DNA of 64,000 nucleotides from Hydrogenivirga caldilitoris (GCF_003664005.1 NZ_RCCJ01000001.1:1240001-1304000), one strand, 5' to 3'; positions 29,075 to 38,207 are shown, counted from the stretch's first letter. Notes: generated by a model from the sequence alone, not told the origin. Numbers and translations: made by a program.

Positions 29075-29689
29075 TTGGTAAGGGAGCTAAAACATCCAAT
29101 ACTACTCCACAAGCTCAACAGGATGAGAGACCTATCAACCCACCGTGAAGTGTTTAGGAAGCTTCTTGAGGAGTTAGCCACCCTTATGGTTTACGAGGCT
29201 CTTGCAGACCTAAAGACCCATGCCAGGGAGATAGAGATATGGACGGGGAGAAGGGAGTTTTCCTTCGTAAACGAAGAAGAAGTCGTATTTATCCCTATAC
29301 TGAGGGCTGGAGTTCCTATGCTTGAAGGGGCGCTGAAGGTGTTGCCTAACGCCAGCTCAGGCTTTTTAGGTATAAAGAGGGACGAGGAGACTTTAGAGTC
29401 AAAGATATACTACTCAAGGCTTCCCAAGCTTAAGGGGAGAATAGCGGTTATCCTTGATCCGATGCTCGCAACAGGAGGGACACTTTTGAAAGCCCTTGAG
29501 GAGGTTGCTAAAGGCTATCCTTTAAAAACACTGAGCATTCACATAGTATGTTCACCGGAGGGCATTGAAAGGGTCTGCAAGGAGAACGTCCAACATGAGC
29601 TCTTTACGGTTAGTGTAGATGAAGGACTTAACGATAAAGGATACATAATACCCGGGCTTGGGGATGTAGGGGATAGGCTTTTCTCCTAA
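29075..29689 (+). CDS. upp: Uracil phosphoribosyltransferase
   Basis: 204 aa. It has the PRPP-binding loop VILDPMLATGGTLLKALE (about 127-144), IPILRAGVPMLEG and the C-terminal uracil motif GYIIPGLGDVGDRLF. It salvages uracil to UMP. The start is TTG at 29075; a TAAAAT box ends 9 nt before it and no Shine-Dalgarno sequence is present. It converges with the outer membrane protein gene (4-nt overlap). Confidence 0.93.
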   Translation: MVRELKHPILLHKLNRMRDLSTHREVFRKLLEELATLMVYEALADLKTHAREIEIWTGRREFSFVNEEEVVFIPILRAGVPMLEGALKVLPNASSGFLGIKRDEETLESKIYYSRLPKLKGRIAVILDPMLATGGTLLKALEEVAKGYPLKTLSIHIVCSPEGIERVCKENVQHELFTVSVDEGLNDKGYIIPGLGDVGDRLFS

Positions 29690-30393
29690 AAGTAGGATAT
29701 GAGCCTTAGGGATAGGGTTTGCTTCTCGGATTCGGGCTGGAGTACGTAGCCGCTACCGTAAGGCTCGGGTTCCGAACGTTTAAATTTAACATAGGAGTAA
29801 ACCAGCTCAACTCCGTAAGACGCTCCTTTCATACCAACCCCCAGTTCATAGGCAGGTCCCATCTTGGGTCTGAGTTCGGGAATTCCCTCAAGGGAAGCTT
29901 GCATGCGGGCATCCCTGAGCATGAGCCTGTAGGTACCAAAGGCGTACAGTTCCCCAGAGGAAACCTTTAATCCCAAATCTAACGAATCAAAAAACCATCT
30001 CTCCGAGTAGCCGACCGCCTCAGAGGTAGATTCTATATCCCTGACCCACAGGTCAAAGTGGTAAAGTGCCTCTCCTCTAAACCTGATAACCTTTCCCGTC
30101 TCAAACCACATCCCACCCGCCAATGATGTCCCAATGTAGTTGGTGTCAGTCTGGACGGGGTCTCCAACCTGAGTCTGACCGTCATAGTCCACCGTCCCTC
30201 CGTAAAGTTCCGCTTTTCCCGTAAAGTAGCCCACATCTCCTCTCAAACCAAGACCCAGCAGGAAACCAGATTCCTCCAGGAGCTTTCCTCCTGCAGGACT
30301 GAACTCTTTCCAGAGGAAATACTGGGGGTAAAGGTACACCTCAAGTGAGAAGGCAAACTTAAACAGAAGTAGAGAAGCGGCTATCTTTCTCAC
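29686..30393 (-). CDS. Putative outer-membrane beta-barrel protein
   Basis: 235 aa. A short signal peptide (RKIAASLLLFKFAFS) is followed by alternating polar/aromatic strands throughout (for example GFLLGLGLRGDVGYFTGKAE, YELGVGMKGASYGVELVYS) and a terminal aromatic Phe, as expected for barrel insertion. No family is recognised. It lies downstream of the cysteine desulfurase gene with 7 nt between, so it may be at the tail of the formate dehydrogenase/selC operon. Confidence 0.68.
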   Translation of the reverse strand: MRKIAASLLLFKFAFSLEVYLYPQYFLWKEFSPAGGKLLEESGFLLGLGLRGDVGYFTGKAELYGGTVDYDGQTQVGDPVQTDTNYIGTSLAGGMWFETGKVIRFRGEALYHFDLWVRDIESTSEAVGYSERWFFDSLDLGLKVSSGELYAFGTYRLMLRDARMQASLEGIPELRPKMGPAYELGVGMKGASYGVELVYSYVKFKRSEPEPYGSGYVLQPESEKQTLSLRLISYF

Positions 30394-30400
30394 AGAGCTA

Positions 30401-31510
30401 TTATAAGACCTTTAAAATTCTGTCCACCGCTTCTGAGACTTCCTCCTCCCCGTTTAAGAGTCCAAAGGAAAAACGCACCATACGGGTTGCCTCCTCCTGG
30501 GAGAACCCCATCTTTATAAGGTGTTCATTAGGAATGACTTCTCCAGAAGAGCAGGCTGACCCAGAAGAGCAAAACAGGTCTCTCTCAGACAAACCATTCA
30601 CTATATCCCGGCTGTTTCCTCTGGGAAATATCACGGCTGATATTGAAGGGCTTCTCCTGGAATACTTACCGACAATCTTTACGTCAGGAATTTTTTCCAG
30701 AAGCAGGCTTTCAAAAGAGTCTCTCAGTTTCTCAACTTTACTTATGTTCTCATCAAGGTTTTCGTATATAAGTTCTAAAGCTTTTGCCATGGCAAGTATA
30801 CCGGGTAAGTTCTGGGTTCCACTCCTGAGTCCTCCCTCCTGACCTCCGCCCAACAGGAGTGGTTTTAGAACACTTCCCTCCCTAACAAACATAAAACCTA
30901 CACCTTTGGGGGCGTGGAACTTGTGGGCGGAAAAGGTAGCGTAATTAACCCCTTGAAGGGAGAAGTTGACCTTGCCCAAAGCCTGAACAGCATCAGTATG
31001 GAAAGGTACACCTCTCTCCATGCAAAGTTTTGATATCTCATGTATGGGCTGGATAGTTCCGAACTCGTTGCTAACGCTCATCACAGAAACAAGTAAAGTA
31101 TCTTCGTCAATTAAAGTTTGTAAAGCTTCAAGCTCAACAATTCCATCTGTTCCGACTATAGCTTCCCGAAGCTCTATACCCTCCTTTTCAAGCTCTCTGG
31201 CTACCGCCTTAACAGATTTGTGCTCTATGGAGGAAATGACTATATTCCCCCTTCTTTTCAGATAAAGCACATTTCTCAGAACCGTGTTGTTCCCCTCGGT
31301 AGCACAAGAGTTAAAAACTATCTCTGACGGTAATACGTTCAAGAAGCTCGCTATGTTCTCTCTGGCAAGTTCAAGGAGCTCTCTGGCTTCCTCCCCTATC
31401 CTATGAGAGCTTGAAGGATTTCCATAAAGTTCAAGGGCACGACACATAAAATCCTTTACTTCCGGAAGCAAAGGCGTCGTTGCTGCGTTATCTAGGTATA
31501 TCCTCTTCAT
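30401..31510 (-). CDS. Cysteine desulfurase, NifS/IscS family
   Basis: 369 aa. PLP lysine Lys197 in SAHKFHAPKG and the catalytic persulfide Cys320 in SSGSACSSG, with a further Cys314. It removes sulfur (or selenium from selenocysteine) as alanine is formed. Its ribosome binding site GGGGGAG begins directly after the CCA of tRNA-Sec, and it is co-directional with fdhE and the formate dehydrogenase genes. The context suggests supply of selenium to SelD or of sulfur to the molybdenum cofactor of formate dehydrogenase; general Fe-S assembly is the alternative. Confidence 0.9.
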   Translation of the reverse strand: MKRIYLDNAATTPLLPEVKDFMCRALELYGNPSSSHRIGEEARELLELARENIASFLNVLPSEIVFNSCATEGNNTVLRNVLYLKRRGNIVISSIEHKSVKAVARELEKEGIELREAIVGTDGIVELEALQTLIDEDTLLVSVMSVSNEFGTIQPIHEISKLCMERGVPFHTDAVQALGKVNFSLQGVNYATFSAHKFHAPKGVGFMFVREGSVLKPLLLGGGQEGGLRSGTQNLPGILAMAKALELIYENLDENISKVEKLRDSFESLLLEKIPDVKIVGKYSRRSPSISAVIFPRGNSRDIVNGLSERDLFCSSGSACSSGEVIPNEHLIKMGFSQEEATRMVRFSFGLLNGEEEVSEAVDRILKVL

Positions 31511-31519
31511 AGCTCCCCC

Positions 31520-31618
31520 TGGCGGGAGAGGGAGGGAATTGAACCCTCCGGAGACCCCCTGCAGGACCTCCCACGGGATTTGAAGTCCCGGGGCGGCACC
31601 AGCCTACCAACCTCTCCC
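31520..31618 (-). tRNA. selC: tRNA-Sec (anticodon UCA)
   Basis: 99 nt including encoded CCA. The 8-bp acceptor stem (5' GGGAGAGG with 3' CCTCTCCC), 5-bp T stem, long variable arm and anticodon loop CTTCAAA give the 8+5 architecture unique to bacterial tRNA-Sec; discriminator G73. Its G1 (31618) is the third base of the TAG stop of the upstream GcvH-like gene, and the downstream desulfurase gene starts 10 nt after its 3' end. With no room for a promoter, it must be processed from the operon transcript or started inside the upstream gene. Confidence 0.97.
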
Positions 31619-32145
31619 TACTCCTCCACTTTACTACAATCTATATCTTCCTTGATTATAACCCCTTTAATCTCTTCATATACCTCTTCTACCCGTTGTA
31701 AATTTCTCAACTCCTCCGGTTTTGTAGCCTTTATCTTCGCTATCCAGTAGGTGTAAGGCTTCCTGTTTACCAGTTCTGGGTTTTTTATCACCTCTTCATT
31801 AACGGCGACCACCTCACCGGATAGAGGTGTTGGAAAGGTTGCGATTCTCTTACCCGCTTCAACAGTAGCTAAGTTATCATCAAACTCCAGATTAGTTCCA
31901 ACCGGTTTAACCCTTATAGAGTAAAGGGGATAGGATAGGGCTGCAAGGATAGAAACCATACCAACGGAATAAACTCCGGCACCCTCATCTTTAACCCATT
32001 GGAAGAGCATTCTATAGGGTTCTATCCTGTAGAGTCTATCAGCCTTTAGGGTACATCCGAGAACCTTTACATCTTCTCCCATGGCTAACCTAGAATACAA
32101 TAGAGGAAAAGCAAGGACAGCCTTTATGAAGTCCCTCCTGAGCAT
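31618..32145 (-). CDS. Tat-exported GcvH-like (lipoyl-domain) protein
   Basis: 175 aa from ATG 32145 (a TTG two codons upstream overlaps the fdhE stop as TTGA). The N terminus LRRDFIKAVLAFPLL is a twin-arginine signal. The rest resembles glycine cleavage H protein: YSVGMVSILAALSYPLYSI, then ATVEAGKRIATF and TPLSGEVVAVNEEV, where Lys99 aligns with the lipoylated lysine of GcvH. No glycine cleavage genes are near; it sits in the formate dehydrogenase operon. Lipoylation and periplasmic location are inferred. Its TAG stop shares a base with tRNA-Sec. Confidence 0.75.
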   Translation of the reverse strand: MLRRDFIKAVLAFPLLYSRLAMGEDVKVLGCTLKADRLYRIEPYRMLFQWVKDEGAGVYSVGMVSILAALSYPLYSIRVKPVGTNLEFDDNLATVEAGKRIATFPTPLSGEVVAVNEEVIKNPELVNRKPYTYWIAKIKATKPEELRNLQRVEEVYEEIKGVIIKEDIDCSKVEE

Positions 32146-32147
32146 AC

Positions 32148-32984
32148 TCAAAAACCCAACAGGTTCTTTTCCACCTTCGTGTAACCTTCACCTTCAGCCC
32201 ACAGGTCAAGGCTGACAGAAGCGATATCTTCAAGGTCAGGGACTGCAAGACCGTCCTTCCTCATATCAACGAGCTTTATGTACCTGTGGCACTGGGTGCA
32301 GGCTTGCAGCTCAATATAGCTAACATCCTGACTGACAAAGTAATCAAGTTTATCGTCCTCATTGTTCCCACACTCAACACATTTAGTCCTTATGTAAAGC
32401 CAGTCCGTCAGGCACAGGCTACACCTTAAGAGTCTGCCTCCTTCCCATTCTTCCGTATCGGTTAAGAAAGATACTGAAGGTTTGGAGCCACATACTGGAC
32501 AGGTATTCTTGAGCCAAGCTTCCTGTTTAAAGCTCACGCTGTCGGAGACCACGTAAAGAATCGGTTGCAGAAAAGCCATGAACAGTAATCTCTCTATCGG
32601 GTTAGTTTCCATACCCTCTGTGAAATTAACGAGCTGAGCCAAAAGCTCCTCCTGAGAGGAAAGTCTTAACCTGTCTGCCTCAGCCTTGATTTCCTCCGTT
32701 CCGATATCAGAGGCGATGTCTAAGAGCTCCCTCATGTAAGGCAGGAAGGGCTTCCAGTCCACAGAACTCAGATTAAGGGCTGGCTTTCCGTGTTTTATCC
32801 TGCCCTGCGCTTCAGAGGTGTCTATCGGAATACCTTTCTCCGAGATGTCTTCAATAACCCTGTTCTGAAACTCAAGAATCCTTTCCATAAAGTCAAGTAT
32901 CTGTCTTGACTCTGGAAACTTTTCCTTAAGTTGCTTTACCCTTGCCAGGGCAAACTCTCTTTCCTTCTGCTTGAATATATTCAT
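32148..32984 (-). CDS. fdhE: Formate dehydrogenase accessory protein FdhE
   Basis: 278 aa. The C-terminal half has the rubredoxin-like metal sites of FdhE: CPVCGSKP, RCSLCLTDW, KCVECGN and ACTQCHRYIKLVDMRKDG. FdhE binds respiratory formate dehydrogenase before Tat export and is needed for its maturation. The ATG overlaps the SOD gene stop (ATGA). Confidence 0.93.
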   Translation of the reverse strand: MNIFKQKEREFALARVKQLKEKFPESRQILDFMERILEFQNRVIEDISEKGIPIDTSEAQGRIKHGKPALNLSSVDWKPFLPYMRELLDIASDIGTEEIKAEADRLRLSSQEELLAQLVNFTEGMETNPIERLLFMAFLQPILYVVSDSVSFKQEAWLKNTCPVCGSKPSVSFLTDTEEWEGGRLLRCSLCLTDWLYIRTKCVECGNNEDDKLDYFVSQDVSYIELQACTQCHRYIKLVDMRKDGLAVPDLEDIASVSLDLWAEGEGYTKVEKNLLGF

Positions 32985-33496
32985 CTAATCACCCCACAGG
33001 CTATTCTCTTGCCGGCATTCCCAGCCGGGTCAGAGGTGTAATCATCCGGTCCTCCGTGAACCATCAAAGCGGTCCCACCCTCCTTAAAGAGGCTATTCTT
33101 CTCTCCCCTTCTTAGTGTTACGAAAGTGTTCAGAACCTGAACCTTTACGTTTCCCCTTCCGTCCGTGTAAATATTGGGCATGTCTCCCGCATGGGGTCCC
33201 TCAGGATTCAAAAGCCCATGTTTACTCCCGTAAGGATTGAAGTGTCCACCAGCACTCTTGAAGTCAGGAGGTTCACATACACCGAGCTCATGAATGTGAA
33301 AAGCGAGCTCAGCGTTTGGAGGAAGGCCACTCGCCTGGAGCTTTATAAGAACTCCAGAGGTTGTTTCTATAAGCTCAGCCCTACCAATAACCTTACCTTC
33401 GCCATTTACCAACTCAGCCTGAGCTTTAAGCTCCTGAGAGTAAGAGAGGGAAAGGAGGCAAAAGCCCCCAAGGAGAATAGATACGAAAGTTTTCAC
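32981..33496 (-). CDS. sodC: Secreted Cu/Zn superoxide dismutase
   Basis: 171 aa from GTG 33496, chosen because GGGAGGTG lies just upstream and the sequence then opens with a signal peptide (KTFVSILLGGFCLLSLSYS). Metal ligands are visible in LAFHIHELGVC, GGHFNP, PHAGDMPN and MVHGGPDDY; the disulfide cysteines are Cys in GVCEPP and RIACGVIR. It dismutates superoxide in the periplasm. Its place inside the formate dehydrogenase operon (GTGA overlap with fdoI, ATGA with fdhE) suggests protection of the exported selenoenzyme. Confidence 0.93.
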   Translation of the reverse strand: MKTFVSILLGGFCLLSLSYSQELKAQAELVNGEGKVIGRAELIETTSGVLIKLQASGLPPNAELAFHIHELGVCEPPDFKSAGGHFNPYGSKHGLLNPEGPHAGDMPNIYTDGRGNVKVQVLNTFVTLRRGEKNSLFKEGGTALMVHGGPDDYTSDPAGNAGKRIACGVIR

Positions 33497-34125
33497 TTCT
33501 TCACCTCCCTGTACCACTTGGGGTGATGAAACTTAGCCCACGTGGCGGATACCTTCCCCCCTATCATGGATCCCAGTGTGCCCGGAACCCCGATGGTTCC
33601 CATGTAGATGTGTATTATCGTGAAGGCTCCGGCTATTATGAAACTTATCTCGTGTATAACCACAGACCAGCGCACAAGTCCCATACCGAAGTTCTCGGGG
33701 AACCACATGACTATACCTGTCAGGAAGAAGACTACGGCACTAAGGAAGACTATCCAGGCGTATAGCTTCTGCCCTGCATTATATTTTCCGACCTCGGGAA
33801 GTTCCTCGTGCCTTCCGCTTATGTAGGCTTTTATCTTCGTCAGCCAGAGTACGTCCTCACCGGTTATCACCATGTCCCTCGCCCATTTGAGGATCATGAG
33901 AACCGCACCTATTGAAAAGACGACGCCGGCCCACGGGTGGAGCCAGCGGGCAAACTCACCACCACCGAGAAAGGTCAAAAGCCAGTGAAACTTCGGATAG
34001 GCTATACCTATACCCGAAAGAAGGCAGTAAAGGAAGGATAGGGCTGTAGCCCAATGGAGCACCCTATCAATCGCAGAAAACCTCTCTATCTGCTCCTCAT
34101 AAACCTTTGTGCTTTCAACAGCCAT
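33493..34125 (-). CDS. fdoI: Formate dehydrogenase cytochrome b556 (gamma) subunit
   Basis: 210 aa from ATG 34125, preceded by GAGGAGGG. Four membrane helices with heme-coordinating histidines in IDRVLHWATALSFL, ARWLHPWAGVV, WSVVIHEISFIIAGAF and IIHIYMGT. It passes electrons from the Fe-S subunit to quinone. Starts 2 nt after fdoH ends. Confidence 0.92.
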   Translation of the reverse strand: MAVESTKVYEEQIERFSAIDRVLHWATALSFLYCLLSGIGIAYPKFHWLLTFLGGGEFARWLHPWAGVVFSIGAVLMILKWARDMVITGEDVLWLTKIKAYISGRHEELPEVGKYNAGQKLYAWIVFLSAVVFFLTGIVMWFPENFGMGLVRWSVVIHEISFIIAGAFTIIHIYMGTIGVPGTLGSMIGGKVSATWAKFHHPKWYREVKK

Positions 34126-34127
34126 GA

Positions 34128-35039
34128 TCAACCCTCCTCACTCTTTTCCTCTTTTCCGCCGAGAACCCTTATCGGTCCCCAGAGGACAAGCTGCAGAAAT
34201 GCCCCAAGCAGCGTACCCCAAAGAGCAACACTGCCTATCCATTTCAGAGGTCCCTTCCAGAGACCTATTGATGCGTCTATCCTCGGGTTTTCCGGGAGGT
34301 TGTAATCCTTAACATGGTCTCCATGGGGTAGAACGTACATATAACCCGTTCCATTAACCCCTGGAGGGTCATAGAGGATTGCATTCGGGTAACCCATGTT
34401 CTTTAGCCTTTCCACTATCTTCTTACCCTTCTCAACCATATCCTCCTTCAGGCCGAAGGTCAGACAGTTGGTAGGACAGGTCTTAACGCAGGCAGGTTCA
34501 AGACCAGCCTCAACCCTGTCTATACAGAAGTTACACTTCCAAGGCTTGTTGTTGGCGTCGTACCTCGGAACGTCAAAGGGACAACCAACCAGACACATCT
34601 TACATCCTATGCACTTGGAGTGGTCAAAGTCCACCACGCCGTTCTGGTACTGAATAACAGCTCCAGGGGAGGGGCAGGCAATCAGACATCCTGGTTCCCT
34701 GCAGTGCATGCACTGGTACTTGGTTATGAACCAGGTGAACCCCCTGCTCGTCTCCCCCTCGTTAAATTTCATCAGCATGAATAGGTCCGGTCTGAGGTCT
34801 GGATGAGACTGATAACCTGCGATCTTTCTCTGAACAACCTCTTCAGGGGTCATTATAGGCGGTGTTAGGTCGTGCCATTGCTGACAAGCAGCTTCACAGG
34901 CTTTACAGCCTATACATGAAGATATATCAACGAGTATAGCCAGATCCGGGTAGCTTTTTACAGTTGTGTCCGGCTCCTTAGAGGCGGACATTCTCCTTAT
35001 CCCAAGTCCAACAGTTCCACCGGTTGTTAATGCACTCAT
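34128..35039 (-). CDS. fdoH: Formate dehydrogenase iron-sulfur (beta) subunit
   Basis: 303 aa. Four ferredoxin-type cysteine groups: CIGCKACEAAC, CMHCREPGCLIAC, CIGCKMCLVGC and CNFCIDRV with ACVKTCP. A single C-terminal membrane helix (about 255-280) anchors it to FdoI, as in E. coli FdnH/FdoH. It carries electrons from FdhA toward the cytochrome subunit. Confidence 0.95.
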   Translation of the reverse strand: MSALTTGGTVGLGIRRMSASKEPDTTVKSYPDLAILVDISSCIGCKACEAACQQWHDLTPPIMTPEEVVQRKIAGYQSHPDLRPDLFMLMKFNEGETSRGFTWFITKYQCMHCREPGCLIACPSPGAVIQYQNGVVDFDHSKCIGCKMCLVGCPFDVPRYDANNKPWKCNFCIDRVEAGLEPACVKTCPTNCLTFGLKEDMVEKGKKIVERLKNMGYPNAILYDPPGVNGTGYMYVLPHGDHVKDYNLPENPRIDASIGLWKGPLKWIGSVALWGTLLGAFLQLVLWGPIRVLGGKEEKSEEG

Positions 35040-35052
35040 CTCATATCCCTCC

Positions 35053-38000
35053 TTAAGCTCTCACCTTTTCAATATTTGCAAGGAAACCCTTGAACTCAGG
35101 CGTCCTTGAGTTAGGGTCCCAAACGTTTGGCGTTATGAAGTTGGCTATCGCACCCTTTACAAGACCTTCAAAACCCCAGTGTATCGGTATACCTACCGTG
35201 TAAACGGTCTTGTCTGCAACCTTTAGGGGTTTTATCCTCTTCGTGACTAAGGCAACCGCCTCTATGGACGCCCTCGCCGTCTCCACTTTAACCATGTCTC
35301 CATTTTGTATTCCTTTCTCCTTTGCAAGCTCTTCGGGTATCTCAACAAACATAACCGGTGCTAAATGAGAGGTCCCATAGATGTGCTTTGTCCAGAAGTG
35401 GTAATGTTCGGTTAGTCTGTAAGTTGTAGCTACGTAGGGAAACTTATCGGGCGTGCCTAAGAGGTCTATGTCTGCCTTGTACACTTTTGCAACGGGGTTG
35501 TGGGGAACGTTGGGGTGGAGGATGTTGGCAACCGGGGACTCGTAGGGTTCGTAGTGCTCCGGCAGTGGTCCTTCAGCAAAGGTGGCGTAGCTCTTTGCGG
35601 CAAAGAGTCTTCCTCTTCCCTCTGGGAGCATTATGAAGGCACCAATCCCTGCTTCTGGAGGTTTTGTAGCAGCCGTGTCGGGAGTATCTCCTACCCACAT
35701 ACCCTTTTCAGGGTCCCATCTCAGGAGTGGTCTCTCCGGGTCCCATGGTCTTCCCTTTTCATCGCAGGAAGCTCTGTTGTAAAGAACCCTCCTGTTGGCG
35801 GGCCAGTTCCAGGCGTAATTGGGGTAGGTTCCCAGCCCAAGTGGGTCGCTCAGTTCCGTTCTCTTAGCCAAGTTGCCTTCCGGCGGGAAGACACCCGAGT
35901 AAAGCCATCCACCGCATGCGGTAGAACCATCATCCTTCAGAGCTGTAAATAGCTTTACCCTCTCCCCTTTCTTGTGCTCCTCCACATCCCTGGTATAGTA
36001 CCCGTTTATCTCAGTTAGTATCTCCTCGGCGGTCGGATAGTAAGGGTTCTGATAGGGCCAGACGAGGTTGAGTATAGGGTCGGGGAACGCTCCTCCTTCC
36101 TTCTCATAAAGCTCTTTTATCCTCATGAAGAACTTTCCGAATATCCAGTACTCGTCCTTGGCGTCCCCGGGAGGATCGGTAGCCTTATACTTCCACTTTA
36201 TCCACCTCGCACTGTTGGTCATTGAGCCTTCCTTTTCAAGGAATGTTGCCGTCGGTAGAACAAGTACCTCGGTCTTAATATCAGCAGGGTTTATACCCTC
36301 AGCCTTCCAGAACTGGGCAGTCTCTATCATGAAGGGGTCCATTACGACCATCCATTTGAGGTTCTGCAGGGCTCTTACCGTCTTCTTGGCGTTAGGTGTA
36401 TTGTTAACGAAGTTAAGAGCTGCCGTTACAACCCCCTCTATCTTTCCTTTGTACATGTCGTCTATAAACTTGTCCCAGGAGTTGTAGCCTCCTTCAGGTT
36501 TGTAGAGGTAGTCGTAGGCGAAGTCATTTTCAGGCGTTGCGGCGTCACCCCACATACACTTCAGGAAGCTTATAAAGAACTTGGGATAGTTTGCCCAGTA
36601 GTTCATGCTTGTGGGATGGAGCTTTTTAGGTGTTCTGTTCTTAAGGTGTTGCTCCAGGGTTTGCTCATCCGGTTTTGGTGGCTTTATGTAAGTGGGCAGG
36701 TTCTTGTTTTGCCCGGCGAGGTCCGTCATACCCTGAACGTTGGCGTGCCCTCTGAGGGCGTTTATGCCTCCCCCAGCGACACCGATGTTACCAAGGAGCA
36801 GCTGGAGCATACAGGCTGTTCTTATGAGCTGGGTTCCGTAGGAGTGGTGGGTCCATCCGAGAGCATAGAGTATGGTCATATTCCTGTCAGGTGTACCACA
36901 CTTGGCAACCTCTTCAGCTATCTGAAGGAACTTCTCCTTGGGGATTCCCGTTATCTTCTCAACTACCTCAGGTGTATAACGGGAGTAATGTTCTTTCAAT
37001 ATGTTCAGCACACATCTTGGATGCTTTAAGGTTGGATCCATCTTTGGGTACCCTGTGGCTGGGTCAAACTCATAGTCCCAGGTAGTCTTGTCGTAACTCT
37101 TTGTCTTGGGATCGTATCCAGTAAAGAGACCGTCCTTGAAGCCGTAATCCTCTCTAACTATGAAGGGTGCGGTCGTATGGAGTTTTACGTACTCCTTCTG
37201 GTACTTTTCATTCTGGAGTACGTAGTTAATAAGACCACCCAGGAGGGCTATGTCCGAACCTGGTCTTATCTGGGCAAATATGTCTGCAACAGCCGCGGTT
37301 CTGTTGAACCTTGGGTCTATGCATATTATCTTCGCCCCCCTCTTCTCACGAGCCTTTATAGCCCACTTGAAACCGCAAGGGTGGTTTTCCGCCGGGTTTC
37401 CTCCCATAACAAATACGAGGTCCGAGTTGGAGATGTCCACCCAGTTGTTGGTCATAGCTCCTCTTCCGAAGGTTGGGGCCAAACTGGCCACCGTAGGTGC
37501 GTGTCATATAGTCGCCTGCGTTTCTCGTGCCGAAAGACCTAAGGCAATACCAACTTTGACCATGAGCCACCCCTCTTCATTACCGAGGGGAGAGCCTACA
37601 GCCCAAACTATGGAGTCACACCTGTTTACAACCCTGCCTGCCTTATCCTTGTGTACAAAGGTCCTGTCCCTCGTGTCCTTTACCCATCTTGCGAACTTCT
37701 CTATAGCCTCATCCCAGGTTATCTCCTTCCACTCGGAGGCTCCGGCAGGTCTATACATAGGCTTCTTCAGTCTGTCGGGAGCGTTCACGAAGTCCCTCAG
37801 GGTTGCTCCCTTAGGGCACAGAGTTCCCCTGTTTATCGGGTCGTCCGGGTTACCCTCAATGTGTATTATCCTGTCCTTAACGTTCATAGCTCCGTCCGAA
37901 AGGGAGTAAGCCAAAACTCCGCAGGAAACAGAGCAATATGGGCAGATGCTTTTGGTTACCTTTGCCTTTGCGATCTTCAGCTCCCTAACGCGAGCATGAG

Positions 38001-38091
38001 CCTGGGTGAGGTCAAAACCGAGACCTCCAATGACACTGGCTCCCAAACTCCCAGCCGAGAGCTTGAGAAATCCCCTCCTTGAAAGCTCCAT
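35053..38091 (-). CDS. fdhA: Formate dehydrogenase alpha subunit, selenoprotein (Sec196)
   Basis: 1012 aa read through an in-frame TGA at 37506-37504. The TGA sits in ..TQATI-U-HAPTVASLAPTFGRG.., matching E. coli FdoG/FdnG around its catalytic selenocysteine, also residue 196. The frame continues unbroken on both sides and the cluster encodes the whole Sec machinery, so this is one gene and not a pseudogene. Tat signal SRRGFLKLSAG at the N terminus; 4Fe-4S ligands in CPYCSVSCGVLAYS; then the bis-MGD molybdopterin domains. It oxidises formate in the periplasm. Strong AGGAGGTG ribosome binding site. Confidence 0.96.
37471..37492 (-). promoter_or_regulatory. Candidate SECIS hairpin for fdhA
   Basis: Beginning 11 nt after the UGA, the mRNA can form GGU-GGCC, loop AGUUU, GGCC-(CCA)-ACC: 7 pairs with a 3-nt bulge on the 3' side. 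Position and size are those of bacterial SECIS elements read by SelB. The pairing is seen in sequence; binding is inferred. Confidence 0.6.
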
Positions 38092-38125
38092 ACTTGCACC
38101 TCCTATACGAAAGATTCTTCCCTTT

Positions 38126-38153
38126 AATATAAGGGACCTTTGTAAAACACCAA
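38126..38153 (-). promoter_or_regulatory. Candidate sigma-70 promoter of the fdhA operon
   Basis: TTGGTG (38153-38148), 16-nt spacer, TATATT (38131-38126), giving a start near 38119 and a leader of about 28 nt that contains the ribosome binding site. A moderate match. Confidence 0.5.
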
Positions 38154-38207
38154 AAACACGTCCTTCCGGGCAGCCATAAGCGACAGGAAAAGAAAGCGAA
38201 AGGAACC

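Noticed and set aside
37504-37506. In-frame stop in fdhA read as a pseudogene or two genes
   Set aside because: The TGA lies at the catalytic selenocysteine position, flanking sequence matches E. coli FdoG, a hairpin follows, and the full Sec machinery is adjacent.
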